A DNA stretch of 64,000 nucleotides from Burkholderiaceae bacterium (GTDB lineage: Bacteria > Pseudomonadota > Gammaproteobacteria > Burkholderiales > Burkholderiaceae_E), in NCBI GenBank assembly GCA_027493945.1, contig JAOSJU010000002.1, positions 248,001-312,000 of the forward strand. Reading direction: 5' to 3'. The notes under the pieces are model-generated. The model was not told the origin of the DNA, searched no databases, and saw only the letters and a list, made by a program, of their open reading frames with translations. Positions within the stretch are counted from its first letter, which is position 1; each line of letters opens with the position of its first letter. This document shows, piece by piece, positions 26,701 through 36,720 of this stretch. A program made the translations under genes and the position numbers.

Positions 26701-27684
26701 ATGCCTGCACCGAACCGACCCGCACTCTCCCGCAAACCCGATCCTTCGCGCCGCGCGCTGCTGTCGGCCGCCGGCGCGCTTGCGTTGTCGCCGGCGCTGT
26801 CGCGGGCCGAAGACAAGTTCCCGTCACGGCCCATCGAATTCGTCGTGCCGTGGGGCGCGGGCGGCGGCGCCGACCAGCTGGCACGGCGCACCGGAAAGCT
26901 GCTCGAGGCCGAGCTCAAGGTGTCGCTCCCGGTGCTGAACATCCCCGGCGCCACCGGCAACACCGGCACCGCCAAGCTGCTGTCGGCACCGGCCGACGGC
27001 CAGACGATCTGCATTCTGATCGGCGACACGCTCGCCACGCTTGCCGGCGGCAAGGGCCGCTGGAAACTCTCCGACATCACGCCGCTGGGCGTGATGATCC
27101 GCCAGCCCAGCGGGCTGTTCGTGAAGAACGACGCGAAGTGGAAGAACTTCGCCGAACTGCTCGCCGACGCGCGCACGCACGAACTGAAGGTCGGCGTCAC
27201 CGGCTTCGGCAGCGTCGACGAGATCCTGGTCAACCAGATGAACGCGAAGGGCTACAAGTTCCGCGTGGTGCCCTTCGCCGCTCCCGGCGAACGCTACACT
27301 TCGGTACTCGGCGGCCACGCCGACATCGTGATCGAGCAGGCCGGCGACGTGCGCTCGTTTCTCTCGAGCGGGCAGATGCGCCCGGTCGTGTTCTTCGCCG
27401 ACCAGCCGCAGACCGGCTATGCTCAGATCCCACTGGCGAAGGACTCGGGCTTCACGCTGGTAATCAGCCAGTTCAGGGCGATCGTCGTGCGCGCCGGCAC
27501 CGACCCGAAGCACGTGGCCACGCTGTCCGCGGCGATCGAGAAGGCGGCGCGAACCGACGACTTCCGGCAGTACCTCACGGACGAGCTCGCGTTCGCCGAC
27601 AGCTACATTCCGGCGGACAAGGCCTCGGCGTTCCTCGCGACCGAGCTCGGGCGGATCGAGTCGAACATGCCCGCGAAGTCCTGA
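26701..27684 (+). CDS. Bug-family (TctC) periplasmic binding protein
   Basis: 327-residue tripartite tricarboxylate transporter binding protein. It has a Tat-like leader (SRRALLSAAGALALSPALS) and the Bug landmarks PIEFVVPWGAGGGADQLARR and NIPGATGNTGTAKLL. GAGGAG precedes the ATG. First gene of the tctC-tctB-tctA-aldehyde dehydrogenase-ligase operon. Usual ligands are small carboxylates; the enzymes encoded downstream point to a C2-C3 acid such as sulfoacetate, which is inference. Confidence 0.93.
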   Translation: MPAPNRPALSRKPDPSRRALLSAAGALALSPALSRAEDKFPSRPIEFVVPWGAGGGADQLARRTGKLLEAELKVSLPVLNIPGATGNTGTAKLLSAPADGQTICILIGDTLATLAGGKGRWKLSDITPLGVMIRQPSGLFVKNDAKWKNFAELLADARTHELKVGVTGFGSVDEILVNQMNAKGYKFRVVPFAAPGERYTSVLGGHADIVIEQAGDVRSFLSSGQMRPVVFFADQPQTGYAQIPLAKDSGFTLVISQFRAIVVRAGTDPKHVATLSAAIEKAARTDDFRQYLTDELAFADSYIPADKASAFLATELGRIESNMPAKS

Positions 27685-27711
27685 CGCCGGCAGCCCGAAG
27701 GAACGACGCAG

Positions 27712-28317
27712 ATGACGCGACGCATGAGGCATGCGCTGCCGCACCTGGTGATGCTGCTGGTCTCGGCGCTGCTGTACTGGGCGGCGATGCAGATCGACAC
27801 GCGCGCCGCCGAGGGCGGGCGGCGCATCGGGCCCGATTTCTGGCCGAAGGCCATCATCGTGATCATGGGCGCGTTGTGCCTGTACGAGGTTGTCAAGCGG
27901 CTGGTGGTGAAGAGCAGCTTCACCGCCGAGGGGCTCACCGGCGAGCTGCATCAGAACCCGGCCGGGCCCGCGCCGGTCGCCGAGGAGACGGCGGCGGCCG
28001 CCGGCGCTACGCCGGACTCGGGGCAGCAACCGCAGCGCGAGTACCCGGGGCGGCTGCTGGCCGGAATCGTCCTGATCGCGGCGTTCGCGCTCGGCGTCGA
28101 CTGGCTGGGATTCTTCGTGGCCACGGCGGTGTTCCTGGCGGCGTTCATGCTGATCGGCGGCCTGAGGCGGCCGCTGCTGGCGTGCGCGATCGGAGTGGCG
28201 GGCAGCTTCGCGCTGATCGTGATCTTCATGCGCGTGGCCTACATCTCGCTGCCCCCGGGTGCGGGGCCGTTTCGCGAAGTATCGCTGGCGCTGCTGCGCC
28301 TGCTCGGCGTGAGCTGA
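27712..28317 (+). CDS. Tripartite tricarboxylate transporter small subunit (TctB)
   Basis: 201-residue membrane protein with four helices. Recognisable parts are the N-terminal IGPDFWPKAIIVIMGALCL, which is the TctB signature (GPxxFP), a hydrophilic loop rich in Ala/Glu/Pro (about residues 75-105), and two C-terminal helices. It lies between tctC and tctA with short gaps (27 and 13 bases). Confidence 0.9.
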   Translation: MTRRMRHALPHLVMLLVSALLYWAAMQIDTRAAEGGRRIGPDFWPKAIIVIMGALCLYEVVKRLVVKSSFTAEGLTGELHQNPAGPAPVAEETAAAAGATPDSGQQPQREYPGRLLAGIVLIAAFALGVDWLGFFVATAVFLAAFMLIGGLRRPLLACAIGVAGSFALIVIFMRVAYISLPPGAGPFREVSLALLRLLGVS

Positions 28318-28330
28318 AGGAGCACGAACG

Positions 28331-29862
28331 ATGGACGTGCTGACGCACCTGCTCGGCGGCGTGGCGACGGTGCTCACGCCGCTGAACTTCCTGGTGCTGC
28401 TCATCGGGCTGGTGCTGGGCATGCTGGTGGCGGTGCTGCCCGGGCTCACGCTGGTGATGGGAGTGGTGCTGGCGCTGCCCTTCACCTACAAGATGGGCGT
28501 GGGTCCGGCGCTGATCCTGCTCACCGCGATGTACGCCTCGGGCACCTACGCGGGGGCGATCACCTCGATCCTGTTCCGCATTCCCGGCGAGCCGATGGAC
28601 GTGCCGCTGCTGTGGGACGGCTACGAGATGACGCGCAAGGGCAGGCCGCGCGCGCGCTGGGCTGGTCGCTGGCCGCCTCGTTCATCGGCGGAATTGCTTC
28701 GGCGGTAATGATGGTGGCGATGGCCGAGCCGGTGGCACGCGTGGCACTGAGCTTTTCGTCGCCCGAGTTCTTCGCGATCCTGTTCTTCGGACTGATCAGC
28801 GTAGTGGCACTGTCGGGCGACTCGGTGGTGAACGCGCTGGTGAGCCTGTGCATGGGCTTGCTGATCGCGACGGTGGGCGTGGACGCGATCTACGGCGCCG
28901 AGCGCTTCGCCTTCGAGCAGCCGTTCCTGCTCGACGGCATCGAGTTCCTGCTGGTGATGGTGGGCGCCTACGGCATCGGCGAAGTGCTCACGCGGCTGCG
29001 CGCGGGCTTTGCCTCCGAAGCCGGCGCGGCGGGCGACGGGCAGGCGCGCTTTCGCACTGCGCTGCCGCGCTGGGCCGAAATCGCGCGGATGAAGTTCACG
29101 CTGCTGCGCGGCACGCTCACCGGCGTGGTGGTGGGTATCGTGCCGGGGGCCGGGGCGACGGTTTCGGCCTTCGTCGCCTACGGGCTGGAGAGCCAGTACG
29201 GCGCCAACCGCAAGCAGCTGGGCACCGGAGCGCCCGAGGGCATCGTGGCGGCCAAGTCGGCGGCCACCGCGTCGGTAGGGGGCGCGCTGGTGCCGCTGCT
29301 GGCGATGGGCATCCCGGGCAGCGGCGCCACCGCGATCATCCTGGCGGCGTTCCTGCTGCACGGCATCCAGCCCGGCCCGCAGGTGTTCGTGAGCAGCACC
29401 GGCCTGGTCTACACGGTGTTCGCGGCGGTGTTCCTGTCGATCATCGGCATGTGCGTGCTGGGCTACTTCGCGATCAAGCCGCTGTGCAAGGTGCTCGATG
29501 CGCCGGAGGCCATCGTCTCGGCCTTCGTGGTGGTGTTCTGCTTCGTCGGCGCGTTCGCCGCGCGCAACAGCCTGTCCGACCTGTACGTGATCTCCGCCTT
29601 CGGCCTGGTGGGCTACCTGTTCGAGCGCTTCCGCTTCCCGATCGCCCCGCTCGTGCTGGGCACGATCCTCGGGCCGCTGGCCGAAACCAATTTCATGACC
29701 ATGATGGTGAGCTTCGACAACGACTGGACGGTGCTGTTCCGCCGTCCGATCAGCGCCGCCGTGATGCTGCTCGCCCTCGCCGGGCTGCTCTGGCCGCTCG
29801 TGCGCGCGGTGCAACAGAAACGTCGCAACGCGCGCTTTCCCGAGAGGACAAGACAGGCATGA
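28331..29862 (+). CDS. Tripartite tricarboxylate transporter large subunit (TctA, frameshifted)
   Basis: Large permease of about 510 residues. Family landmarks are VLGMLVAVLPGLTLVMGVVL, ASGTYAGAITSILFRIPGEP, VVVGIVPGAGATVSAFVAYG and LAMGIPGSGATAIILAAFLL. The frame breaks near 28638: YEMTRKG should run into QAARALGWSLAASFIGG, and a missing C explains it. The stop overlaps the ATG of the aldehyde dehydrogenase gene (ATGA), so uptake and metabolism are coupled. Confidence 0.9.
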
Positions 29863-31274
29863 GCGATACCGCAAACGAGACCGCGGAAGCGGTGCGGCAG
29901 GTCGTGCGGCGCGCGCGCGCCGCGCAGGCGATCGCCGATGGCTGGAACCAGGTGCGCGTCGACGAAGTCGTCGCGGCCGCCGCTTGGGCGATCCTCGAGC
30001 CGGGCCGCAACCGCGAGCTGGCCGAACTGGCCGTGGCCGACACCGGCGTGGGCAACGTCGACGACAAGATCCGCAAGAACCATCGCAAGACGCTCGGCCT
30101 GCTGCGCGACCTGCACGGCATGAAGACGGTCGACGTGATCGCCGAGTATCCGGAGCTCGGCCTGGTCGAGATCGCGCGGCCCGTGGGCGTGGTCGCAGCG
30201 ATCACGCCGTCCACCAATCCGGGGGCCACGCCCGCCAACAAGATCCTCAACGCGCTGAAGGCGCGCAACGCGGTCGTGGTCGCGCCCAGCCCGAAGGGCC
30301 GCGGCACCTGCGCGAAGCTGCTGGAGTTCATCCACGCGCAGTTCGACCGCATCGACGCGCCGCGCGACCTGGTCCAGATGCTGCCGGGCGCGATCACGAA
30401 GGAAGCCACCGCGGCGCTGATGCGCGAGGCCGACCTGGTCGTCGCCACCGGTTCGCAGAGCAACGTCCGCGCCGCCTACACCTGCGGCACGCCGGCCTTC
30501 GGCGTGGGCGCAGGCAACGTGGCGGCGATCGTCGACGAGACCGCCGATTGCGAGGCGGCAGCCGGGCGCATCGTGCGCTCCAAGACCTTCGACAACGCCA
30601 CCAGTTGCTCGTCCGAGAACAGCGTCGTCGTCGTGCGCGCCGCGCGCGACCGGCTGGTCGCCGCGCTCGCCGCGCGCGGCGCGGTGCTGCTCGACGACGC
30701 GCGCAAGGCGGCGCTGCAGCGCGCGATGTGGCCCGGCGGCAAGCTCTCGGCCGACGTGATCGGCAAGTCCGCCCGCGAGATCGCCGCGGTCGCCGGCTTC
30801 GACGAGCTCGCGCAGCGCGCCGGCCTGCGCGTGCTGATGGTCGCCGAGTCGGACTACGGCCCGGCACACCCGTTCTCGGGCGAAAAACTCTCGCCGGTGC
30901 TCGCGCTGTACGTCGCACAGGATTTCGACGACGCGCGGCGCATCGTGCAGGGCATCTACGCCTACATGGGCGCCGGGCACTCGGTCGGCCTGCACAGCAC
31001 GGTCGACGCCCGCGCGCTCGAGCTCGGCCTGCGCCTGCCGGTGGCACGCGTGATCGTCAACCAGATGCACTGCATCGCCACCGGCGGCAGCTTCGACAAC
31101 GGCCTGCCCTTCTCGCTGTCGATGGGATGCGGCACTTGGGGCGGCAACAACTTCAGCGACAACCTGAACGTGCGCCACTACATGAACGTCACGCGCATCG
31201 CCCGGCCGATCCCGGAGCGGGTACCCGGGCTCGAAGACCTGCTCGGCGCCTTCTTCGCGAAGCACGGACGCTGA
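29859..31274 (+). CDS. CoA-acylating aldehyde dehydrogenase (SauS-like)
   Basis: 471-residue enzyme of the CoA-acylating aldehyde dehydrogenase group, with the catalytic Cys in FDNATSCSSENSVVV, as in PduP/AdhE-type enzymes. NAD(P)-binding and structural landmarks are GVVAAITPSTNPGATPANK and PSPKGRGTCAKLLE. The C-terminal CIATGGSFDNGLPFSLSMGCG and WGGNNFSDNLN resemble sulfoacetaldehyde dehydrogenase (acylating). With the adjacent ligase it could turn sulfoacetate via sulfoacetyl-CoA into sulfoacetaldehyde. That substrate is inferred from gene pairing; no xsc gene is in the window. Overlaps tctA by 4 bases. Confidence 0.8.
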   Translation: MSDTANETAEAVRQVVRRARAAQAIADGWNQVRVDEVVAAAAWAILEPGRNRELAELAVADTGVGNVDDKIRKNHRKTLGLLRDLHGMKTVDVIAEYPELGLVEIARPVGVVAAITPSTNPGATPANKILNALKARNAVVVAPSPKGRGTCAKLLEFIHAQFDRIDAPRDLVQMLPGAITKEATAALMREADLVVATGSQSNVRAAYTCGTPAFGVGAGNVAAIVDETADCEAAAGRIVRSKTFDNATSCSSENSVVVVRAARDRLVAALAARGAVLLDDARKAALQRAMWPGGKLSADVIGKSAREIAAVAGFDELAQRAGLRVLMVAESDYGPAHPFSGEKLSPVLALYVAQDFDDARRIVQGIYAYMGAGHSVGLHSTVDARALELGLRLPVARVIVNQMHCIATGGSFDNGLPFSLSMGCGTWGGNNFSDNLNVRHYMNVTRIARPIPERVPGLEDLLGAFFAKHGR

Positions 31275-31285
31275 ACGGCGCGGCG

Positions 31286-32852
31286 ATGGGCATCGAGCAC
31301 CACTGTCCCGACGATCCGCGCACGGTCACCGCACTGGTCGACGCGCGGGCCGCCGACCGGGGCGACGCCACCGGCTGGTCGCCACCGAAACCGGCCGCAC
31401 GCTCGGTTTCGCCGGGCTGCAGGCGTCGTGCCGGCGCATCGGCGAGCTGCTCGGGCGCCACGGCATCGGCGCCGGCGAGAACGTGGCGATCGTGATGCCC
31501 AACGGCATCGCGACGGTGCGGCTGCTGATGGGCGCGATGTACTGCGGTCGCGCAGTCGTTCCGGTGAACCTGCTGTCGCAGCCCGAGCAGATGCGCTACG
31601 TGATCGGGCACGCCGGTTGCCGGCTGATCTTCGCTTCGCCCGACTGGGCAGCGCGGCTGTGCGAGATCCTGGCCGGCAGCGACCCGATGCCCGCGATCGT
31701 CGAGGTGGAATCCGATGCGGCGACGATCCCCGGCGAGGTGGAAGCCGACGGCGAAGGCCAGCGCGACGCGCCGCAAGCGGCGCCTTCGCCGGACGACCTC
31801 GCGCTGCTGATGTACACCTCGGGCACCACCGGCAAGCCCAAGGGGGTCATGCTCACGCACGCCAACCTCGCCGCGAACGCGCACGCGATCAGCCGCGAGC
31901 ACCGGCTCGGTCCCGCCGATCGCGTCGCGGCGGTGCTGCCGCTCTATCACATCAACGCGTTCGCGGTGACGATGCTCGCGCCGCTCGCGCACGGCGGCAG
32001 CCTGGCGATCGCGCCGCGCTTCTCGGCGGCCCGCTTCTGGCCGATGGTCGTGGCCCATCGCTGCAGCTGGATCAACGTGGTGCCCACCATCATCAGCTAC
32101 CTGCTCGAGGGCGATTCGCCGTCGCGCGAGCAGCTCGCGGCGATCCGCTTCTGCCGTTCCGCTTCGGCCGCGCTGCCGCCCGAGCATCACCGCGCCTTCG
32201 AGGCGAAATTCGGCATCGGCATCATCGAGACGATGGGCCTGACCGAAACCGTGGCGCCGGCCTTCAGCAACCCGATCGATCCGCGAGCGCGCCGCATCGG
32301 CTCGGTGGGCCGGCCCTCGGGTTGCGAGGCGCGCATCGTCGATGCGCAGGGCCGGCCCCTGCCCGACGGCGCAACCGGCGAGATCCTGATCCGCGGGCCG
32401 CAGGTCACCCGCGGCTACTACCGCGACCCGGACGCCACCCGCTCGGCCTTCCTCGACGGATGGCTGCGCACCGGTGACCTCGGGCGGCGCGACGCAGACG
32501 GGTTTTTCTACGTCACCGGGCGGATCAAGGAGCTGATCATCAAGGGCGGCGAGAACATCGCCCCGCGCGAGATCGACGAGGTGCTGCTGCGCCACCCGGC
32601 AGTGGCCGACGCCGCCGCGGTCGGGCTGCCCGACCGGCACTACGGCCAGGAGATCCTCGCCTGCGTCATCGTCCGCGAGGAGCGGCGCGCCCGCAGCCCC
32701 GAGGACGAGCAGTCGCTGCGCGAGGAACTGCGCGCGTTCTGCCAGGCACACCGGGCCACTACAAGACGCCCCGGGAGATCCGCTTCGTCGACGAACTGCC
32801 CCGCGGCCCCTCGGGAAAGGTGCAGCGGCTCAAGCTCGTCCAGGACTCCTGA
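31286..32852 (+). CDS. AMP-forming acyl-CoA ligase (SauT-like, two frameshifts)
   Basis: Adenylate-forming ligase of about 520 residues. The phosphate loop is LMYTSGTTGKPKGVMLTHAN; other motifs are MGLTETVAPAFSNP, WLRTGDLGRRDADGFFYVTG and GRIKELIIKGGENIAP. The catalytic Lys lies in the C-terminal RGPSGKVQR. Two single-base breaks, near 31371 (DAT to RLVATETGRTLGF) and 32748 (FCQAH to GHYKTPREIRF), each fixed by one base. It follows the acylating dehydrogenase by 11 bases. Together they match the sulfoacetate-CoA ligase/dehydrogenase pair described in Cupriavidus necator, but other small acids are possible. Confidence 0.8.
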
Positions 32853-32876
32853 TCCGGGCGCCGCGAACCGCCCGCG

Positions 32877-33444
32877 CTACTTGGGCGGGATCGGCGCCGG
32901 CACCCGGTTATGGACCGGCTCGATCGATCGAAGGTACGCGAACAGTGCCTTCAGGTCGCCGTCGGTGAGCGCGTTCAGGGCGAACCAGGGCATCGGCGGC
33001 AACAGCTCGCGCCCGACTCCGAGGTGCTTGCCGGTGCGCATGGTCCGGATGAATGCTTCCGCCGTCCATGCGCCTAGGCCGGTTTCCTTGTCGGGTGTGA
33101 GGTTGGCCGCGAAACTGACGCCCCGGGGGGCCGGCCCAGGCTGTCAGGTCGGGCGAGGCGAGCGCCCCCCAACCGTCGGGCGCGAGCACCGCGGCAGGTA
33201 CGGGCGGCAAATGCGCGTCGGCCGGGTGTCCGGACAGCCGGCGCGAGGCGTCCGGAGCGGGTCCGCGGGGTGTCATCAGCTTCGGGGTGTGACAGTCGTT
33301 GCAGCCGCCGAACTCGGCGAGGTACTGCCCGCGCCGGACCTGATCGCCTTGCCGGGCCGCCGCCGTGGCAGTCACCGCTTGCGTCACGCCCGTCGCGACC
33401 AGGACCGATGCGACGGCGCCGAAGATGATCGTGCGTGCGCCCAT
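32877..33444 (-). CDS. Class I c-type cytochrome (frameshifted)
   Basis: About 189-residue exported cytochrome: an N-terminal signal sequence (TIIFGAVASVLVATGVTQAV), haem motif GGCNDCHTPK, and the distal Met region PPMPWFALNALTDGDLKAL followed by FAYLRSIEPVHNRVPAP. The frame breaks near 33125-33133 in a CCCC-GGGGGG run; both sides are typical of monohaem cytochromes that accept electrons from periplasmic dehydrogenases. GGGAGG precedes the ATG at 33444. It converges with the acyl-CoA ligase and is not obviously in an operon. Confidence 0.82.
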
Positions 33445-33567
33445 GGCAGCCTCCCGGGGAAACGAGAAGCAATCAGTCTGCGACTGGCGACTGCGCGTGT
33501 CAATGCGCCGCTCGCGGCAACGATCAGGCCCTATGATGGCGCCTTCGATCTGCGACAGGCATTCCGC

Positions 33568-33988
33568 ATGAGCAAGACCACGACGATGAAGGTCGAAGTG
33601 CGCTTCGGCGACTGCGATCCCGCCGGAATCGTCTTCTTTCCCCGCTACCACCGCTGGATGGACGCGGCGTCGCTGCACTTCTTCATGAGTTTCGGGGTGC
33701 CGCCGTGGCATGAGCTCGAAGCGCATCAACGGCATCATCGGCACGCCGATGCTCGAGCACCATACCCGCTTCTTCAAGAGCGCCACCTACGGCGAGACGC
33801 TCGAGATCCGTACCGAGGTCGAGGAATGGCGGCCGAAGGTGTTCGTCCAGAAGCACACGATCCACCGCGGCGACGACCTGATCTGCGAGAGTCACGAGAC
33901 CCGCGCCTTCTGCATGCGCGACCCGGTCGACCGCAAGCGCATCCACGCGGTGCCGATTCCCGAGGACATCCTGGCGCGCTGCCGCTGA
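33568..33988 (+). CDS. Hotdog-fold acyl-CoA thioesterase, 4-HBT/YbgC type (frameshifted)
   Basis: About 140-residue hotdog thioesterase with the active-site loop FGDCDPAGIVFFPRYHRWMD (catalytic Asp in DPAGIV). It is followed by GIIGTPMLEHHTRFFKSATY and SHETRAFCMRD. The frame breaks near 33715. It resembles 4-hydroxybenzoyl-CoA thioesterase, and its position next to an operon for phenol-type carboxylation makes an aromatic CoA ester a plausible substrate. That link is inference, as the gene lies on the opposite strand. Confidence 0.78.
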
Positions 33989-34069
33989 GCGCCGGCAGCG
34001 ACCGGGTGCGCGGCGCCCGGCCCGTCCTGCGGCGCCCGGCCGATTGCGCGGCGCCGGTTGCTGCGACGC

Positions 34070-34696
34070 TCAGCCGGTCGCCACCCGCAGCGCGCTGCGC
34101 TCGGCCTGCGGCGCCTCGAGCGCCGCGCCGCGATCGTGGCCGCTCCAGCGGCGGAACAGCTTGTGCTCGACGCCGACCTGGTCGAGCGCCTTGCCGATGC
34201 TCTGGTGCACGATGTCCATGATCGACTCGGGCCGATGGTAGAACGCCGGCATCGGCGGCAGGATCGTCGCGCCGCAGTCGGCCGCGCGCGTCATCAGCTC
34301 CAGATGCCCCTTGTGCAGCGGCGTCTCGCGCACCATCAGCACCAGCGGGCGGCGCTCCTTCAGCGTCACGTCGGCGGCGCGCACGACCAGGTTGTAGGTG
34401 AACGAGTTCGCGATCGCCGACAGCGTCTTGACGGTGCACGGCGCGACGATCATGCCGCGCGTGCGGAACGACCCGCTGGCCACCGCGGCGCCCACGTCCT
34501 TGTTCGGATAGACGACGTCGGCGAGCGCGCGCACCTCTTCGAGCGAGTGGTCGGTTTCGATCGCCAGGTTCATCCCGGCCGCCTCGCTCAGGATCAGGTG
34601 CGTCTCCTGCCCCAGCTCCTTGAGCACGCGCAGCAGCTCGACCCCGTAGACGACGCCGGTGGCGCCGGTGATGGCCACGACCAATGGCAAGCTCAT
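34070..34696 (-). CDS. ubiX: UbiX-type flavin prenyltransferase
   Basis: 208-residue enzyme making prenylated FMN, the cofactor of UbiD decarboxylases. Landmarks are AITGATGVVYGVELLRVL, SGSFRTRGMIVAPCTVKTLS, VLMVRETPLH and LPPMPAFYHRPESIMDIV. Last gene of the six-gene minus-strand operon, after the CBS gene (23-base gap). Its presence in the operon supports the UbiD-type protein needing prenyl-FMN. The last 20 residues (GAALEAPQAERSALRVATG) go beyond the usual end. Confidence 0.93.
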   Translation of the reverse strand: MSLPLVVAITGATGVVYGVELLRVLKELGQETHLILSEAAGMNLAIETDHSLEEVRALADVVYPNKDVGAAVASGSFRTRGMIVAPCTVKTLSAIANSFTYNLVVRAADVTLKERRPLVLMVRETPLHKGHLELMTRAADCGATILPPMPAFYHRPESIMDIVHQSIGKALDQVGVEHKLFRRWSGHDRGAALEAPQAERSALRVATG

Positions 34697-34719
34697 GTTC
34701 GACCTTCCTCGTTCATGGT

Positions 34720-35403
34720 TCATGCGGCCTGCGGATGCCGCCGGGCATCCACCGCTTCGATCACCGGAAAGCCGGCGGCCTCGAGCGCCCCGACCACCAG
34801 CGAGACGTCCTCGGCGTGGAAACGGATGATCACGCGCTTGTGCGGATACTCGTCCACGACCTGCGCGCCGTGCGAGCCGATCGGATAGATGCCCTGCAGG
34901 ACCGCGCCCGCTGCCTCGGCAACGTCCGTAATCCGCCCCAGCACCCCGGGCCCGAGCCGCGTCGGTGCCAGCGTCACGCCGCTGCGCCGCTCCCAGGCGC
35001 CCAGGCAATGCGCGGCGAGCTGAAAAATCTCGTTGGCCGAGATCACGCCGGCGACCCGCTCCCCGTCCATCACCGGGAACTGCGCGACGCCCAGCTCCTG
35101 GCCGCGGCGCAGGCAATGCTCCATCGTGTCGTTCACCTGCACGGTAGCCGGGTTGCGCACCATCACGTCGCGCACCCTGAGCCGCGTGACGAAGAAGGCG
35201 AACTCGTCGGGATCCTGGGTGCGCAGCACGAACTGCCCCATTCGCAGCAGGTTCGCGCGCGTGACCAGCCCGCGCAGGCGCCCGTCGTCGACCACCGGCA
35301 GGGCGTGCAGGTTGTTGTCGCTGATCAGCCGCTTGGCCTCGGACACCAGCGTGTCGCTGGGGATCGTCATCGGCTCGGGATGCATCCAGTTGCGCACCAG
35401 CAT
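34720..35403 (-). CDS. CBS-domain subunit, phenylphosphate synthase PpsC-like
   Basis: 227-residue protein with two CBS domains (about residues 1-60 and 75-130: VRNWMHPEPMTIPSDTLVSE and VRDVMVRNPATVQVNDTMEH) and a C-terminal ACT-like part. In Thauera the third, 24-kDa phenylphosphate synthase subunit is a CBS protein of this size that stimulates the other two. The ATG follows the upstream stop by 5 bases. Role in the complex is inferred from family and operon. Confidence 0.82.
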   Translation of the reverse strand: MLVRNWMHPEPMTIPSDTLVSEAKRLISDNNLHALPVVDDGRLRGLVTRANLLRMGQFVLRTQDPDEFAFFVTRLRVRDVMVRNPATVQVNDTMEHCLRRGQELGVAQFPVMDGERVAGVISANEIFQLAAHCLGAWERRSGVTLAPTRLGPGVLGRITDVAEAAGAVLQGIYPIGSHGAQVVDEYPHKRVIIRFHAEDVSLVVGALEAAGFPVIEAVDARRHPQAA

Positions 35404-35408
35404 CGCCG

Positions 35409-36672
35409 CTACTCCTGCGCGGCGGCGGCGAGCGCCGGTGCCTGCGCCTGTCGGAACAGTCCCACGAACTCGTCGACCGCGGCGCGCGCGAACTCGGGCG
35501 TGTACAGGTGCAGGTCGACTTCCCTGAGGCGCCCGGGCTCGTCCAGCCGCTCGCGCAACCGCGCGACGAAGGCCGCATCGGCCAGCGGGTCGTGGATCGG
35601 CCGGCCCTCGCGGTCCAGCGACGACCAGCCCTTCGTCGGCACGAGAAAGGTCCGAGGGACCGCGCGCGCGGTTCAGCCGCCCGGCGATCACGTCGGCAGC
35701 CTGGCGCAACTCGTCGGCAGTGGTGCGCACCTGCACGCGCAGGCGATCCTGCACGTACTGCGGCCGGTCCTTCGTCTTCTCGAGCATGTCGGCCCGGCCG
35801 CCGTAGGACAGGATGTCCAGCCCGCAGGGCGCGAGCACCATCGGGATGCCGGTCTCGACCGCCGCCATCAGCCGGTCGGGGCCGGGATCTCGATTGCCCT
35901 TGAACAGGTGCTCGATCACCCCTCCGATGCAGATGTCGAGCACGCCGTGGAACGCGCCGTCGCGGATCATCTCCTCCATTGCGCGATCGCCCTTGCCCTG
36001 CGCATGGCAGACGATCGGCGTGAAGCCCGCCTCCTCGAGCATGCCGAGCGCCGCCTGCACCGCCATCTCGCCGAAGCCGAACGAGGACACCGCCACGCAG
36101 GGCTTGTCGAACCGGATGTTCGTGCCCTGCGTCATCTCGACCATGCCGCAGATCGCGCCGACCGCGTTGACGATCTGCGCGCGCAGCAGCGGGTTCATCT
36201 TCACGATGTCGAGCACCGTGTGGTGCATCGTGATGTCGCGCGTGCCCACGTACTGGTCGACGTAGGCCGGGTGCGCTGCCATCGGCGAAGCCATCAGCTT
36301 GGGCATGCCGAAGGGCAGCCGCTTCATGATCGAGGTAGCCACCAGCGTCGCGGTGCCCCCGCCGATGCCGATGATGCCGTGCACCCTGCCCTGGCGCACC
36401 AGATCGTCGACGATTGCCGCCGCGCCGCGGATCTGGTTGTCGGTGGCCGCGTCGCGGTCGCTGCGGTACTTCTCGCGCACCACCTCGATCGGAAGCCCGC
36501 CGCGCGCGGCCACCTCCTCGGTGCGGATGTCGCCGGGAAACGGGGGCGGCTCCTCCATGCTGAAATCGAGCAGGATCGGATCGTGCCCGCGCGCAGCGAT
36601 CAGATCCTTCACGAACACGATGTCCTCGCCCCGGGTATCGAGGTTGACGACGATCACGATCCCTTTCTTCAT
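35409..36672 (-). CDS. UPF0261/Tm-1-like protein of unknown function (frameshifted)
   Basis: About 420-residue protein of the UPF0261 (Tm-1-like ATP-binding) family. The N-terminal half starts KKGIVIVVNLDTRGEDIVFV and has GIIGIGGGTATLVATSIMKR; the second half has CGLDILSYGGRADML and ends PTKGWSSLDREG then HDPLADAAFVARLRERLDEP. The frame breaks near 35657. Distant relatives bind ATP, but the bacterial role is unknown. It is fourth in the operon, between the UbiD-type gene and the CBS gene, and is not part of the classical phenylphosphate gene set. Confidence 0.8.
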
Positions 36673-36720
36673 CTCCGCCGGCCCCCTTCTCCCTTCCCCC
36701 TTCCCCCTTCTCTTCTCCAG

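Noticed and set aside
29613-31265. A 550-codon frame opposite the aldehyde dehydrogenase
   Set aside because: It is a GC shadow; the plus-strand enzyme has its catalytic and cofactor motifs intact.
33568-33988. The thioesterase as part of the phenylphosphate operon
   Set aside because: It is on the opposite strand, separated from ubiX by convergent ends, so only a loose functional link can be argued.
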